A DNA stretch of 64,000 nucleotides from Zoroaster sp. YZ-2022 (taxonomy: Eukaryota > Echinodermata > Asteroidea > Forcipulatida > Zoroasteridae), in the NCBI GenBank assembly GCA_029582265.1, contig CM055817.1:62303073-62367072 (forward strand). The letters are read 5' to 3'. Made by a program: the position numbers and the translations under genes. Of the stretch, positions 33,364-45,289 are shown one piece after another. The first letter of the stretch is position 1. Each line of letters opens with the position of its first letter. The notes beneath the pieces were generated by a model. That model worked only from the letters and a program-made list of their open reading frames with translations. It did no database searches and was not told the origin of the DNA.

Positions 33364-35774
33364 TCAATAATAGACATCAAATGGGTTTGTCATTTTACTC
33401 AAGGACTGAGTAATAATGATCTTATCATTACTATCCAAGTTGCAATCAAACAGGTACAGCACCTGCAGGTGCTTCATGAGACACAAATAACGAAACCACA
33501 CATTGGCAGACCCTCCTAAGGATGAGTTTCCCAACAGGTACAAGTGGGTCAGGTTGGGCATTTCACTCAATGCATTAGCAATATGTTCAATATCATTGCA
33601 TACCAATGAGCAACCATGCAGGTCCAGCTCCTCGATGTGTATCATGAGACACAAATAACGAGACCACACATTGGCAGACCCTCCTAAGGATGAGTTTCCC
33701 AATAGGTACAAGTGGGTCAGGTTGGGCATTTCACTCAATGCATTAGCAATATGTTCAATATCATTGCATACCAATGAGCAACGACTCAGGTCCAGCACCT
33801 CGATGTGTATCATGAGACACAAATAACGAGACCATATTTCAGCCTTGCCACCCAGTGCTTCGTTATCGTAGAAACTTACCTTACACTCACTCTTGCTTTT
33901 ACTGACATTCTTCATGATGTGTTCCATATCTTCAGGTTGTATGTTACAACGACCTATAGATAGATATCTTAGGGTTGTGAAGTGTTGAATATGAGGAGCC
34001 CACTGTGAAGCTGTGCCTCCTAACATTGTATTACCAGCAAGACTTAATTCATTCAAGCATGTGTTGTCTTTCAAGGACAACAGAATTGTCTTCAAATCAC
34101 AGACAGACAGTGAACAGTAACGCAGGGCAAGCGTTTGGACATTTGTCATGTTACTCAGCACTAGAGCAAATAAATCCACTGACTCTGTTATGAATATATT
34201 ATACAATTCAATATATTCAATTATTCCAAGATAATTACTTCCAAACTCTGACTTGCGAACATTTGACAGAAAGAACATGAGCGAGTGGAAATCACAATTG
34301 GAATCGATGTCTATGGTATTTGTAACCAGTGACTTGATATATGTCTCTGAAGGTATCTCTTGTAACTGACCCTCAAAATAACAATTTAATGCCAACTTGT
34401 TTAATTTAGGGTTTAGGAGTGGAATTAAGATTCTTTTCATGCACACTTCATTGTCACCACAACAAAAGCGAAGGAGATATTCAAAATCACTGATGTTGTG
34501 TGTTCCATCACATACGCGATCCAAAATATTCTGAAATTTGACCCGACTGATTGGAAGTAGGCTCAGCCAGTATTGTGCAGCACACAATTCCTGCATAGTT
34601 TTATGCAGGAATTGTATGCTGTTATGTGATTTGTAATTCTTTAAAACCCTCTGACTGTTTAGGATGCCTACCTTTAATGCAAGGGCAAGTGTATTCTTCT
34701 CAAATGCAGACTCTGGAAATGCAAGTTTTAGTTCTGGGTCAAGGAGTCCATTCAGCGCTACTTCTCCAATTTTGATCAAAACTTCTGATATTTCTTCATC
34801 AGACTCATGGCCTTTCCTTTTGAATATGTAATCCACTGCCTTACTGTATAAGCGTGACATGGTTAATGGAAGCTCTTTATCTTCTCTCCAAATTAAACAG
34901 ATAAGTTGAAGAATCATTGGATTACTTGCTAAGTCAGAAAGAACATCTGAACTTTTAATTGTCTTAATAAGTGCCTCACTGTTTCCAGGGGAAAACTTTC
35001 CGACATATTCTTCCACATCATCTTTTGTAAAACCAAGAACCTTTAGGTGTATGCAAGGATTTTGAACCAATGATTTGTCCATTAATCGCTCAAGATGGGA
35101 GGGACGGGTTGTTACACCTATGCAACATTCACGGTAGTAGGTTTTTCTATTCAGGGCTCTTAGGATTGACCCAAATGAGGTTTCGGTGAGAATTGTCGTT
35201 ATCAACTCATCAAAACCATCCAAAAGAATCAAAACGTCATTAGGGTTTTGGATGATAAGTGATTTCAATGCAACTTCAGAAATGTCTACGTTTTCTTCGA
35301 GCAGTTGTTGGAAAATTGCATCAATAAGGTTTGAGCTTTGGTCTAATGCACACATTTTCAAAACGAACACAAGTTTGTACTTGTTGAGTACACCACTGGA
35401 ACCAACAGCCCAGTCGTAGGCAATCTTATCAAAGATCGTTGACTTCCCTACACCCCCTTTGCCAAAGAAAATAAGTCGCTTAACAAAATTGCCCTCTCTT
35501 GACTGAATGTGGAAGATCTTTCCATACTCAATGGAAGTTAACATCTCATTGTGTCTCGTAAATACACCTTCCCTTTTTTCCAACTGCAATTTTGTATAAA
35601 TGTCAATGTGCATCTGATCATCATCCACCCAAGGATTTATATTCACATAGCTACCTATCGTTGTGTAGCGTGCTTTCAATGCTGCATTACATTTGGAAAC
35701 TTGTGACGGATCTCTCAACTCTGGACTCATTTGCCGAGAATGACTTGGTTGATCATCTGTGACGGGCCTCGTTT
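33364..35774 (-). CDS. NLR exon 6: NACHT and LRR domains
   Basis: One 2411-base exon encodes the NACHT ATPase and the LRR region. The acceptor TTTTTACAG ends at 35775. Residues just after the junction (PSHSRQMSPELRDPSQ) resemble the linker encoded by exons 2 and 3. LRRs have the L-x-x-L-x-L-x-x-C/N form, such as LNELSLAGNTMLG, LRYLSIGRCNI and LTHLYLLGNSSLGG. An ATG at 35856 upstream of the acceptor would add a hydrophobic 27-residue leader, but the splice acceptor and the phase match argue that this is intron. Confidence 0.9.
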
Positions 35775-38700
35775 CTGTAAAAACAAAATAATTAAACATC
35801 AATAAAATAGAAAAAGGAACATAAACAATATAGCAACATTTGGTAATGATATACACTATGTGTGACGGTTGAGTAAATGATTTGTTTTACGTTTGCCAAC
35901 AAAAAGGTCTGACAATTGGAAATCACTTTCATTTCAGCATTATTACAGCATTATCATTTTTAATGATTCAACGATTAAATTATTTGAAGGGAAAGTATTG
36001 AAGGGAAAGTATACCATTAGTAGACTCATTCTGCTATGTATCACTTCATATCAATTAAGATATAATATACAAAACAATTGTCATGTAAAAGTTTCAGCTC
36101 ATTGCTGTGTGTTATTAATGAGAAAACCGTGAAAATGCAGTCAGAAATTACAATCTGCAAACACAAATACTGTAAAAGAAAAGTTGACACCTTTTGTGGT
36201 GTTCAAAAGTATTATCCTCCGGTTTTTGTGCCTAAATTGTAAACGTGTCTTTGTGTCTAAATTCATACACGCACAAACATGTTTTGGTAAACACCACGAC
36301 AAGTTTTAGTCGTTGAAGAATAAACGCAAAAACATGTCCATTAAAATTACACTTGTGTTTACAGCAAATTTTCTTTTAATTCTTGCATTGAATTTTGATA
36401 CAGTTTGTCAACAAAATTCAGATGTTTATAATTTGAGAATAAAATTTGACTGTTAAAAACAAGAGTACCTCAGGCAGAAAGATTTCAAGAAATGTTTGAT
36501 ACCGTCATTTTTACATCGAGTATAAATAATGGGAAACTGATTGTCTTTTGAGAATACCATTCTCAATGGTATTCAATGATTTTTAAATAGTTTACATTGA
36601 GATTTGGAAAACAGTGTATTTTACACTAATTAAATGAACAGGGTTCATATATGGAATGGAACACATAAAGAGATTGTACACCATTGGTAAAATGACTGTA
36701 AATGCATCGAATAGTTTCAACACATTTCATTAAGTCATGAACGAGAAAATAGTGCAAATGCATTTGGATTTGTCTGCATTCATTCTAATGTGGAAAAAGT
36801 ATCACGGCCGTGATCACTTTCAAATTTTGTAACACATTTCAAGTTATTTTTTAAACATTAAAGCACGTCAGATGGAAACATTTCTCATGGTGTTTGGTAC
36901 CATCGCCAACTTCACATCAAGTAAGATTTTGGTTTTAATTCAGTAATTATTTTTAATCGAGTTATTACCAATGGTGTAAACTCCCTTTATTGAACAAATT
37001 GTCATTGCCAATTACCTTTCGATGTTTGTGAATGACAGCAGACAGTTGTGCCTTTTCCTTCACCAATAATTACTGAACTGCCAGGACCGTGGATATGAAC
37101 TTAAAAGAACAGGAAAAATGCATTAGGGCTATACTTAAATGAATATCAATACAGTTATATAGGAGTACAAATCGGAACCTGACTATACGTCATAATAGTA
37201 AAGACACTGGAACTATTCCATTAGGATGATTTGTATATGAAATACTCTTCATTGTACTATCATACAATCTTTTAGAGTGAAGACACAATGGCCAAACTAG
37301 TGGATGACACGTGATGTGTGTTCCACCAAACAAATGACATGGATCTGTGTGTGTGTTATATAATACAAAATATTTTGGTAATGTTTGTTACTATTTTCCA
37401 TTCGTTGATCAAAATCCCAAATCCTGAGGTGATTATCAAACATGTATGCCACGGATCACTCATGCAGAGGGATGGACTAGGGCAGATCCTGGGGGAGAGG
37501 GGAATGGGCCTCAAAAGACTTTTCTTAAAGCCAACTGCCCCATCCCCGTAAATCCACCCCTCCAGCATAAAGGTGCACTGAAACTTCTGTTCTAGATTAT
37601 TGGTGGTGGATGGGTGGATGAAGAGGTCGCACAACGCTTCCCTGGTTTTGGGCTAGAAATGTATTAATATTGTTTTCATGTAATTTATTTGTTAATGCAA
37701 GAAACAAAAATCTATTTTTGTTTTGCCACAATTTTTTTTTTCTTAGAAGGGGTTATGGGAAGATCTGTAAAGATAGATGGATTAATATACCATTGGTAAT
37801 TACCAAAAATCAATTATTAGGATACAGTTGTTATTACCATAGCCGTACTCTGCAAAACCTGTAGTGTTAAAATAACACCTTTATTCTTTCATGGTGTTTA
37901 TATTAGGCAAATATGAACACCAATGTATAGCCATAATCCTACTGCAAAATTGGGGTGTTAAAATAACACTAATAGAACCAACAGCCCAGTCACAGGCAAT
38001 CTTCCCTACACCACCTTTGCCACAGGAAATAAGGCACTTAACGAGACCGCCCTCAAATATCTTTTCATACTCAAAAGAATTCAACTTCTGTAGTTCTTTG
38101 TGTGTTCTATCTTTATATGGATGCTTTTTCAATTGCAATTTGGCATAAATGTGTTTGATGTGCCTTTCATCATCATCATCCACCCAAAGATTTATGTTCA
38201 AAGCATATAGCTACCTGTCATGTGGTAGTGTGCTTTTAATGCTGGGTTACCTTTGTCAGCAGCAACTTGTGAAGGATCTCTTAACACTGGACCGATTTCC
38301 TGAGAATGGCTTGGCTGAACACCTGTGAGAGACATTACTTCTGTAAAAACAAAATAGATATACATCCACAAGTTAAATTTGATTTGAAGCTTTGCATGAT
38401 GGATTGGATATTAGAAGATTAGGTTTATGGGTAACACCATGTGTAATAATCTCTTCTTTGAAGAATTGGTGTGGTTCTGAAAATAACCGGTAGTGAGGAT
38501 AGTTAAAGATATTTTGAATAGTATGACTCTTGAAACAGACAGAACATACTGCTAGACAAAGGAAAATAAACAATACTGCAAATTGCATATATATTATTTA
38601 AGTGTGTGAACGGCTTTGTAAAACTGAAACAGAAATTTGCCACCAAAAAGGACCTACAATTTGTAATCACTCTAGTGTCTGCCTGATTACACACATGGTT

Positions 38701-41700
38701 ATTGTTTTTTGCTGCATGCATGACTATCATCAGGTACAGACTAAGTGGATTTGGTAAGAATTTTACTTAAATAAATAATCTCACCTCAATTCACTGGGAT
38801 CGGATCCAGTTATCATTGAATTATGTTCGAGAAGATTTCAAATTAAGCTTGGTTGCAAACCAAGTTGTCCAAAGCCATGTTCATTCCTAAAGAATTTGTT
38901 CCAAACTAACTTGATCCCTAATTTAAAGTTTGTTCAAATCAAAACTCAACACACACGTCATACTCACAATATGGTTGGGCTTGTCAGTATTTAAAAAATT
39001 TAAAATGTTATTGCATCTTCAAACTGTATATTTCAGATACATACATTGATCAAAAAAGTGGAGCTGGTTAGAACAGTCACTGGCAAAACCTTTGGTGTAC
39101 TGGCATTACCGATTTAGCGGAAATAAATATTGCCATACTAACAATTAAAAACATTTTAAAAAATATATACATATAACCATACTCACTCAATGCCACATCA
39201 TTTAGACCAATGGTTTTCAAAGCTGATATCAACACAGCAACACGATCACCTCTCTCGGCATTTCTTCTGACCCATTCACTGAGCATTGTTCGTGTCTGTT
39301 CTACTTGATTAAGTGGGACATCTGCTGCGAATGTTTGAATGTCTGGTTCTTCGAAATCCAATTCGGCAGCTAGTAACTTCCAGGAGTTGCCAATGTCCTT
39401 TGATATCCTTGCGATAAGTTTTGTATTTAGAACCTCTGGAATGTTACCTAACACAGAAAAGTCAAATAGACATTCATGCCACAAGAGAGGATACAGCAAT
39501 GCCCTTTTGGGGTAAATACAGAATGAAATAAACGTGATTTTGCCAAATTTGAGGTCAAGCAATCAACAGAGTGGTATTTTCCATAAAAGATCCCTCTGTT
39601 TTTTTTTTGTCTGATGAGGTACCTTTACTTTTAAGAAAATTTAAATAATTTCCCTTTCACATTAAGAAAAGAGTAAACTTTCCTAACTTCTCATTAGAAT
39701 GAATTTCTAAAATCTGAATGCATTTTCACTATATTCACACACGTCTAAGTAGCGATTGATGCAACTCCATGCTATAGTGCATGCATATAAAATCACAGCT
39801 GGCTACATCACCACACTATGATTATCAAACTTCACAAAATTAACAAAATAAAGGCACTTAATATTTGTTTTTTTAAGGGACAGTATTATCACGATCAGAG
39901 CAGACTCAACAGGGCATGGAATTGGTGTCCTAGTTATCATGTGGGGTATTATTTTAAGTCACCGAGTTAATCTAAAACTAGCACTCCGATTGCGCCTTTA
40001 AATGAGAACCTGAACTAAATTTCGATTGAGTGTCCCTGAATGAATGTTTTGTATGTAAGCATTCAAGTGTCCTTATATGCATGTTTCGTGTGTAAGATAG
40101 TATTTACTATCTTACACACGTTTTGCTATAGGAATGCTCTTCGTTGTACTATCTTACTATCTTTTAGAGCGAAGACGCAATGGCCAAACTAGTAGATGAC
40201 ATGTGATGTGTGTTCCACCAATCAAATGACATGGATCTGTAGGTCCTAAAACCACAGCTAGTTACATCCTCACACTGATTATCAAACATTACCTGATGTT
40301 ATCGACTGTTTAGGTCGTACTGCAGGATCTTGTGCGACTATTTGGCCAGGTGAATCATGTTTGGATGTTTCTGGAATATCTATAAAGGAATGATTCACTG
40401 TTAGTAATTACCCAAAATCAATGATGATAAACCATCAGCTGATTTCATCTTCACTAAAAAATCAAAGAAATATTTCAAAGTATACTTTACCCAACAGGCG
40501 GATCTACAGTCTTGGACAGACTTATTGGGACATCGAATAATTTCCCTTTCATATTAAGGATCAGGAAAGAGTACTCTTTCCTAACTTCTCATTAAAATAA
40601 GAGGCTCCATGGATTTTCTATTCATTTATATTTGTATCTATCTCATCATATAAGTGGCACCCCTTGGGCACATTTACACATTTCATGGAGCCGTGTTGAA
40701 GTGACATACCGTGGATTCACCCTGTGATTTCTTCTTCCTTCAACAGGCTTCACAGGAGGTGTTATGTGCTCTTTTGTGTCCGAATGTCTACTTTGTGGGC
40801 GTAATTGTAATGGGCGTCTATGGGGAACAGGGGAACCCTCCACTTTGTTTGAAGTGGGGGACAGTATATTAATGTTCCCTCCCTTTTTGGAATGTCCCCA
40901 AATGCAGTAGCTTCGCGCTTGCACAGAGGTGGATCTACAATCTTGGACAGACTTATTGGGACATCGGAACAAGAATCAACCACCCTCATTTCCCCATCAA
41001 TGGGTGTGGAGTGTTTGGGGATTGATGGACAATTGCATTCCCCTTTTTAGATAAGTGGGCTGCTATATCAATAATTATGTGATCTTTAAAGAATAACATT
41101 TTTTATAAAAATTGTTACTTTACCTGATGGTATCCACTTTTTAGGGGGTTCATCAAGATCCTGTGCGACTGACCGGCTAGGATGGCATTTGGATGTTTCT
41201 GGACGATCTTTAAAGAATAACATAAACCATCATTCTTTAAACCATCATTCTTTAAACCATCAAGTTTTATCCCCCATAAACATGTTTTTGGTATTAAAAC
41301 CACAAAGCATTTTAGCGGTTAAAAATACACTGCATGTATATATTGCATTGCACATCTTAATTAAGCACAATATTTTCCTAATGTTGGTAAATGTTGCTAT
41401 AATACTTTTAATAGACTGTGTTATTTTTGTGTAAGTCTCGCAATGAAAAGGTCACCATTGACTTCCGGGCACCTCTGACTCTGAGCCATCAGCTATGGGA
41501 GGTTAACGTGTGTATAATTTCACATCACCTTTTTTCCACCCCAAAAACGTATTGATAGAATGATTACATTTAAAACTTACACTGTAATAAATAAAATATT
41601 AAAAAAGCTTGGAAACTTTTGAGAAAATGAAGAAATAATGCTTGACCTCCAACGTCCGATTCGGAGTGTCAAATTGCAAATTTAGGCCGACTGTGTTACG

Positions 41701-42542
41701 CACACCGTGTTCGAATGCACTGACAAACCGAAGTTAGGTAATATTTTAAATCGGGATAAGTGTTTCGTTACGTATTGTAAAAACAGACCATGTATCGCTT
41801 GCATTTTGTGTGACGTTGCATCCTTTGCAAGTGCTTGATCGATCTACGGTTTTCGCGAGGTTTGGGTACCGTACTACGACTAAATCTAGCAGCTTGCTCG
41901 AGTTTGCATGCGTGTACGTCAAGGATCACGACTGTCTTTTGTTGCATGGCTTTAAGGTTTCAAACGTGAAAGCGGAAATCAAGGTCGTTTTTTTTTTTTT
42001 TTTTAATTCTTTGACCAAGATTTGCGAAATTGTTTACAATTTACAAAATGTAAACCATCCTTTTAAGTCAAACCATATTCAATGGATGAAATTTATTCAA
42101 ACAGCGCAATAAAGTTCTTTTCATAAAACATTTGCATACAATACACGTTGTAAATGCTATGAGAGGTGCCCGGAAGTCAAGATTCTCGCGAAAACTCGTA
42201 CGTTCTCGAGGTCAACTTACAGTCTATACAGGAACAGCACTGGTTATTAACCTAAATTGCTTTAAAATAATTTGCTTTGGCAGTTTGTATAAAAAAAAAA
42301 CATTCAGTCAGAAGGCTCAATTAACTTACGAAAGTATATATGTACATTCACCACAGTACTGATTCATGTGAGTTTTTGAATTATTTCATATCTCAGTTTG
42401 ATAAAATCCCAAATCCATGGACACCCAAAAACACATAAAAGTATCATGTCTTACTTGTTACATCTAGCTCCCACATGTCAGTCGTGGCGGCACTGACATC
42501 TTGATCATCTACGTTTTGTCTTGGGCCTCTCTGTGACGTCAT
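33364..42542 (-). CDS. Death domain-NACHT-LRR immune receptor (NLR), six exons
   Basis: Predicted cytoplasmic pattern-recognition receptor of the NLR family. Exons: 42455-42542, 41124-41207, 40293-40379, 39187-39447, 37016-37099 and 33364-35774. All have consensus GT..AG borders and every internal junction is phase 1; lengths sum to 3015 bases, giving 1004 residues plus stop. Domain order: linker (1-86), death domain (about 88-172), short Gly-rich RHIM-like segment (174-201), NACHT with Walker A GKGGVGKS at about 306-313 and Walker B VLILLDGFDEL at about 382-392, winged-helix/superfamily-like region, and NLR-type LRRs from about 745 to the end. The ATG has an in-frame stop 13 codons upstream. 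The family senses ligands through LRRs, oligomerises through NACHT and signals through the death fold. Sensor ligand and partners are unknown. Confidence 0.85.
33478..33813 (-). repeat. 168-bp tandem duplication inside the LRR exon
   Basis: Two adjacent 168-bp units (33478-33645 and 33646-33813) are nearly identical and each encodes 56 residues, two LRRs, including SLVCNDIEHIANALSEMPNL. The duplication preserves the frame. Differences concentrate in a few codons of the exposed positions (LDLSRCS against LDLHGCS). Confidence 0.92.
37016..37099 (-). CDS. NLR exon 5: Gly-rich RHIM-like segment
   Basis: 84-base exon between the death domain and NACHT exons, acceptor TTTTAAG, donor AAAG/GTAATT, phase 1 on both sides. 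It encodes HIHGPGSSVIIGEGKGTTVC and a few more residues. The V-I-I-G-x-G core in a short beta-prone segment resembles RHIM-type amyloid motifs (core I/V-Q-I/V-G). The Gln of a classical RHIM tetrad is replaced by Ile, so the assignment is tentative. Confidence 0.6.
37860..37985. repeat. Two copies of a GTGTTAAAATAACAC motif
   Basis: GTGTTAAAATAACAC, itself palindromic, occurs twice about 95 bases apart, each preceded by a related ATAGCC..CTGCAAAA segment. The second copy lies at the point where similarity of the duplicated NACHT exon ends. Confidence 0.6.
37975..38340 (-). pseudogene. Duplicated, broken start of the NACHT exon
   Basis: Closely similar to the first 130 codons of exon 6. It keeps the acceptor (TTTTTACAG ending at 38341) and the linker PSHSQEIGPVLRDPSQV, but a 5-base insertion shifts the frame near 38,205, part of Walker A is deleted (GKGGVGK runs directly into IACDWAVGS), and similarity stops near 37,975. 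It lies in the intron between exons 4 and 5 and should be skipped or toxic to the transcript if spliced in. Confidence 0.85.
39187..39447 (-). CDS. NLR exon 4: death domain
   Basis: 261-base exon, acceptor GTGTTAG, donor TTGA/GTGAGT. It encodes a complete death-domain fold of about 85 residues: LIARISKDIGNSWKLLAAEL, FEEPDIQTFA, EQTRTMLSEWVRRN, AVLISALKTIGL. The W-K-x-L-A and M-L-x-x-W-x-x-R motifs are the hallmarks of the family. Death domains recruit other death-fold proteins, so this is the likely effector end. Confidence 0.9.
39872..39995. mobile_element. Partial MITE in receptor intron
   Basis: Matches the left end and part of the interior of the element at 29168-29395 (CACGATCAGAGCAGACT, AACAGGGCATGGAATTGG, CACCGAGTTAATCT, ACTCCGATT). 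The opposite terminal repeat is missing. It lies in the intron between exons 3 and 4. Confidence 0.7.
40293..40379 (-). CDS. NLR exon 3: linker
   Basis: 87-base phase-1 exon, acceptor TTTATAG, donor TCAG/GTAATG. Encodes IPETSKHDSPGQIVAQDP and a short basic tail. It is clearly related to exon 2, so the two arose by exon duplication. No fold is apparent; it is polar and probably flexible. Confidence 0.75.
40500..40985. repeat. Two copies of a short repeat in the intron
   Basis: GGATCTACAGTCTTGGACAG with the following ACTTATTGGGACATCG occurs near 40,500 and again near 40,930. The minus open frames here (108 and 75 codons) are not supported by splice phase and I treat them as intronic. Confidence 0.5.
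41124..41207 (-). CDS. NLR exon 2: linker
   Basis: 84-base phase-1 exon, acceptor TTTAAAG, donor TCAG/GTAAAG. Encodes RPETSKCHPSRSVAQDLDEP and a short tail, similar to exon 3. An AAACCATCATTCTTT motif is repeated three times just upstream in the intron. Confidence 0.7.
42455..42542 (-). CDS. NLR exon 1: start codon exon
   Basis: The ATG at 42542-42540 starts MTSQRGPRQNVDDQDVSAAT and the exon ends in phase 1 at a good donor, ACAA/GTAAGA. An in-frame stop lies 13 codons upstream, so translation cannot begin further out in this frame without another exon. Confidence 0.65.
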
Positions 42543-42588
42543 CTCTTGGTTTCTACCACTGTTGTGGTCATCTCATCTGTCCCTCTCT

Positions 42589-42623
42589 AGTCAATTAAAA
42601 AAAAAAAAAAAAAAAAAAAACAT
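42589..42623. repeat. Poly-A run
   Basis: About 24 consecutive A residues close upstream of the first coding exon of the receptor gene (minus strand, so poly-T in its leader or promoter). Confidence 0.9.
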
Positions 42624-42705
42624 TTCCATTGTAATTCTGCAGTGCAAACATTTCATAATACCGCAGGTGTCGTTATCACCTAAGGGTTTCCTGATTGGGG
42701 TCAAT

Positions 42706-42890
42706 TGGTATCCTCATTGGGAGAATAGGGTTTCAATCAGGATAACAGTATCTCCCAATCAGGATAGTATAGTAGACATCAACCCCTGTGAGCCACACTT
42801 CTTTGTGGTATCCTCATTGGGAGAATAGGGTTTCAATCGGGATAACAGTATCTCCCAATCAGGATAGTATAGTAGACATTGACCCTGTGT
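42706..42890. repeat. Two ~100-bp tandem units with internal inverted motifs
   Basis: Each unit contains TATCCTCATTGGGAGAATAG, GGATAACAGTATCTCCCAAT and CAGGATAGTATAGTAGACAT. ATTGGGAG and CTCCCAAT are complementary, so each unit can fold. It lies within 350 bp upstream of the receptor start codon. Confidence 0.85.
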
Positions 42891-44580
42891 TTAAGAACAA
42901 TTAGTTGTCAGCATGGGCGTCGATCGGTGGGGCACAGGGACATGTCCCCTTGATATCAATGTCATCCCTATATCAATATCCCCACCCCCCAGTGGCGGAC
43001 CGTCAGGGGGGGGCAGCCGTCCCCCGGAGGGGGCAGCCGTCCCCCGGAGGGGGGGGGGCCCGGACCCCCTCCCCAAAGAATTTTTTTTTTTTAATTTTTT
43101 TTTTTAACATTCTGGTGGAGGGGGGGTGGGGGTGGTTGGGGGACCGGGCCCGAGCTGGAACTTACACAAATCAACCGGGCCCTTTCTTTATTTTGAGCTC
43201 CCCTGAAAACATGAAGTGTAATCATGACGGGTCTCTCGGAAATCACGTGTGGTTAGGGAATGATGCCTGGGGGGCCCGACCGTGCGCTCTGCCCCCCGGC
43301 CCGGCGGTAACTTGTTCCGCTACTGCCACCCCCTTTTTGGATTTCCCATAAATGATTACGAAATTAAACAATATGAAGGTCCATATAAGGCACCCCCCCC
43401 CCCCAGCCATGGCAATAAACAAAACTTTTTAAAAATATTTTCCATATAATCAACCCCAACATTTTTTGGTAGTCCATATAAAAAAGATCCTGCAAAAACT
43501 GAATTGTAAACCCTTTATAGAATAGGTTACATTTCTTACTGCATCCCCAGAAAATGTTAAAGAAGTCATAATATTTAAAGCATTCAGAATGAACAACAGG
43601 GCATCAAGAATCCCAAATAAATGCTGCGGATCACACATGCAGAGTGGCAGGCAAAGGTGAATACAGGGGGGGGGGCAAGGGTGAATACAGGGGGAGGGAC
43701 AAAGTGGCCATGGCAATAAACAAAACTTGATAAAAAAATATTTAGACTACAAGTTGATGAGGATGTGTGACTTGGGTTCCCCAACCCCCATGTTAGCCAA
43801 ATCCTGGATCTGCCATTGATTGCACACACACTCGTTTTGTGTTTTATGTGCAGTTAAGAAAAACATTTTGCAAACCATTGCTATTTGCACTCATTGAAGA
43901 TTCTTTTTGGAGCAGATTTGTCTTTCCCTTTAATAATTAAACTTCCTTTTTGAGAAAATTTAGATTTTGTAATTTGTGAAAACCTTGTGTGGACAGGCCC
44001 TATTAAAGGCATTTATTCATTTTGGGGTTTGTTGTCAATTTTTAAACTCTGAACTGGCCAACACTGAGTCAATCCAATATGGCCGCTATATATTACGTTT
44101 AAATGAAATAACTTATATTTAATTTTGTCCCCAAAACATTTTCTTTTAAAGATTTGTTCCAAATTTTTTTGCTCAATACTCAATAGGGCCTAGGCCTATA
44201 TAAATTTATGATATGAATTGTACCCGATGACGTTAGGCCTAGTATCAGACTTTATTGTACTTTTGCAATAAATGACCTAATTGAAATCATGGAAATGGAA
44301 TGGTTGCTTGTACAAAAGACAACATGTCATTTGTGTCACATTTCATGGCCAATGATACCAATGGATGAAAATTAAGGAACTTGTCGGAAAACACTATATT
44401 CTTGACCCAAAATTAAGAAAAAAATACCCCAAAATGGGTATAGCACCCTTTTAACGGTGACCTATGGATGTTTTCATGGCCTCATTCGATAGATCTTGTC
44501 ACAAACTGTCTGAACACATTTACAAGTATAGGCCTAACGTTATACATGTATACTAAGTTATAGTTATTTAAGTAAAACTA
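42891..44580. other. Repeat-rich non-coding stretch
   Basis: Includes a G/C-rich segment with CCCCCGGAGGGGGCAGCCGT repeats at 42,990-43,070, C and G runs near 43,385 and 43,670, and a partial repeat of CATGGCAATAAACAAAACTT at 43,408 and 43,709. No gene recognised; the CGGACCCCCTCCCC segment resembles MITE ends seen elsewhere in the window. Confidence 0.45.
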
Positions 44581-45000
44581 AGGTTTTGTGAATATCGGCT
44601 GAAGAACACAGTTCTAAAGTAGCCTAACTAATGTTACGGAGGTTCACGAACCGTTAAAATAAACAAAAACAATTACAATACGATATTTTTATCACTAGGA
44701 GATTAATGCTTTCTACTCGGAATAAACTGTTTATTTTGTTTTCTTTACTCACCGCTAGAATGAGTGCAGTCAGGTTGTCTTAACATTAATACATGTTCGA
44801 AATAAAAAAATTTGCCCCGTCAAAAACATGGCGCATATTACCGTGAAAGGGTTTATTGTAATGTACATTGAACCTGTAAAGTTCAGTTGTCTGCATATAC
44901 AATACAGTACAGTACACACACAGTTAACTGCACGTATGTACATGTATGTATGCACGTACATACGTATGCACGTATGCACATACGTAATGTACAGGGGCAC
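44581..45000 (+). repeat. Segment A, copy 1 of a duplicated block
   Basis: About 420 bp nearly identical to 50631-51036, from AGGTTTTGTGAATATCGGCT to the ACGTATGCACGTACATACGT tract. Differences are mostly short indels in the ACGTATGC repeats. Confidence 0.93.
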
Positions 45001-45289
45001 GACTGTTTCTGTTTAAAAAAAGTACCCCCTCTGTTGTCGAAAGTTAAACAGTATGCAAATGAGGCGTTTGATCCGTCATTCATACATCTCGCGCGTAGGG
45101 GTGACGCGTGTGGTTCAAATCTATATTTGGTTTGTTTACATTTTGCTTTCTTGTGATTGGTTTTCAAGTTAAATATGCAATTTTTTTATGAATATACTAA
45201 GTTTATTTAATAAACAGTCACATGATAGCTTTTCCCGCGAAATTGAGGCTGTTTACATTGTGGAATTGCCGGTGAAGTCTACGTAGTGG

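Noticed and set aside
35775..35856. ATG upstream of the NACHT exon giving a hydrophobic leader
   Set aside because: A strong TTTTTACAG acceptor and matching phase with upstream exons show this is intron.
40646..40989. 108- and 75-codon minus frames in the receptor intron
   Set aside because: No splice-phase match to the receptor; part of the sequence is a local repeat.
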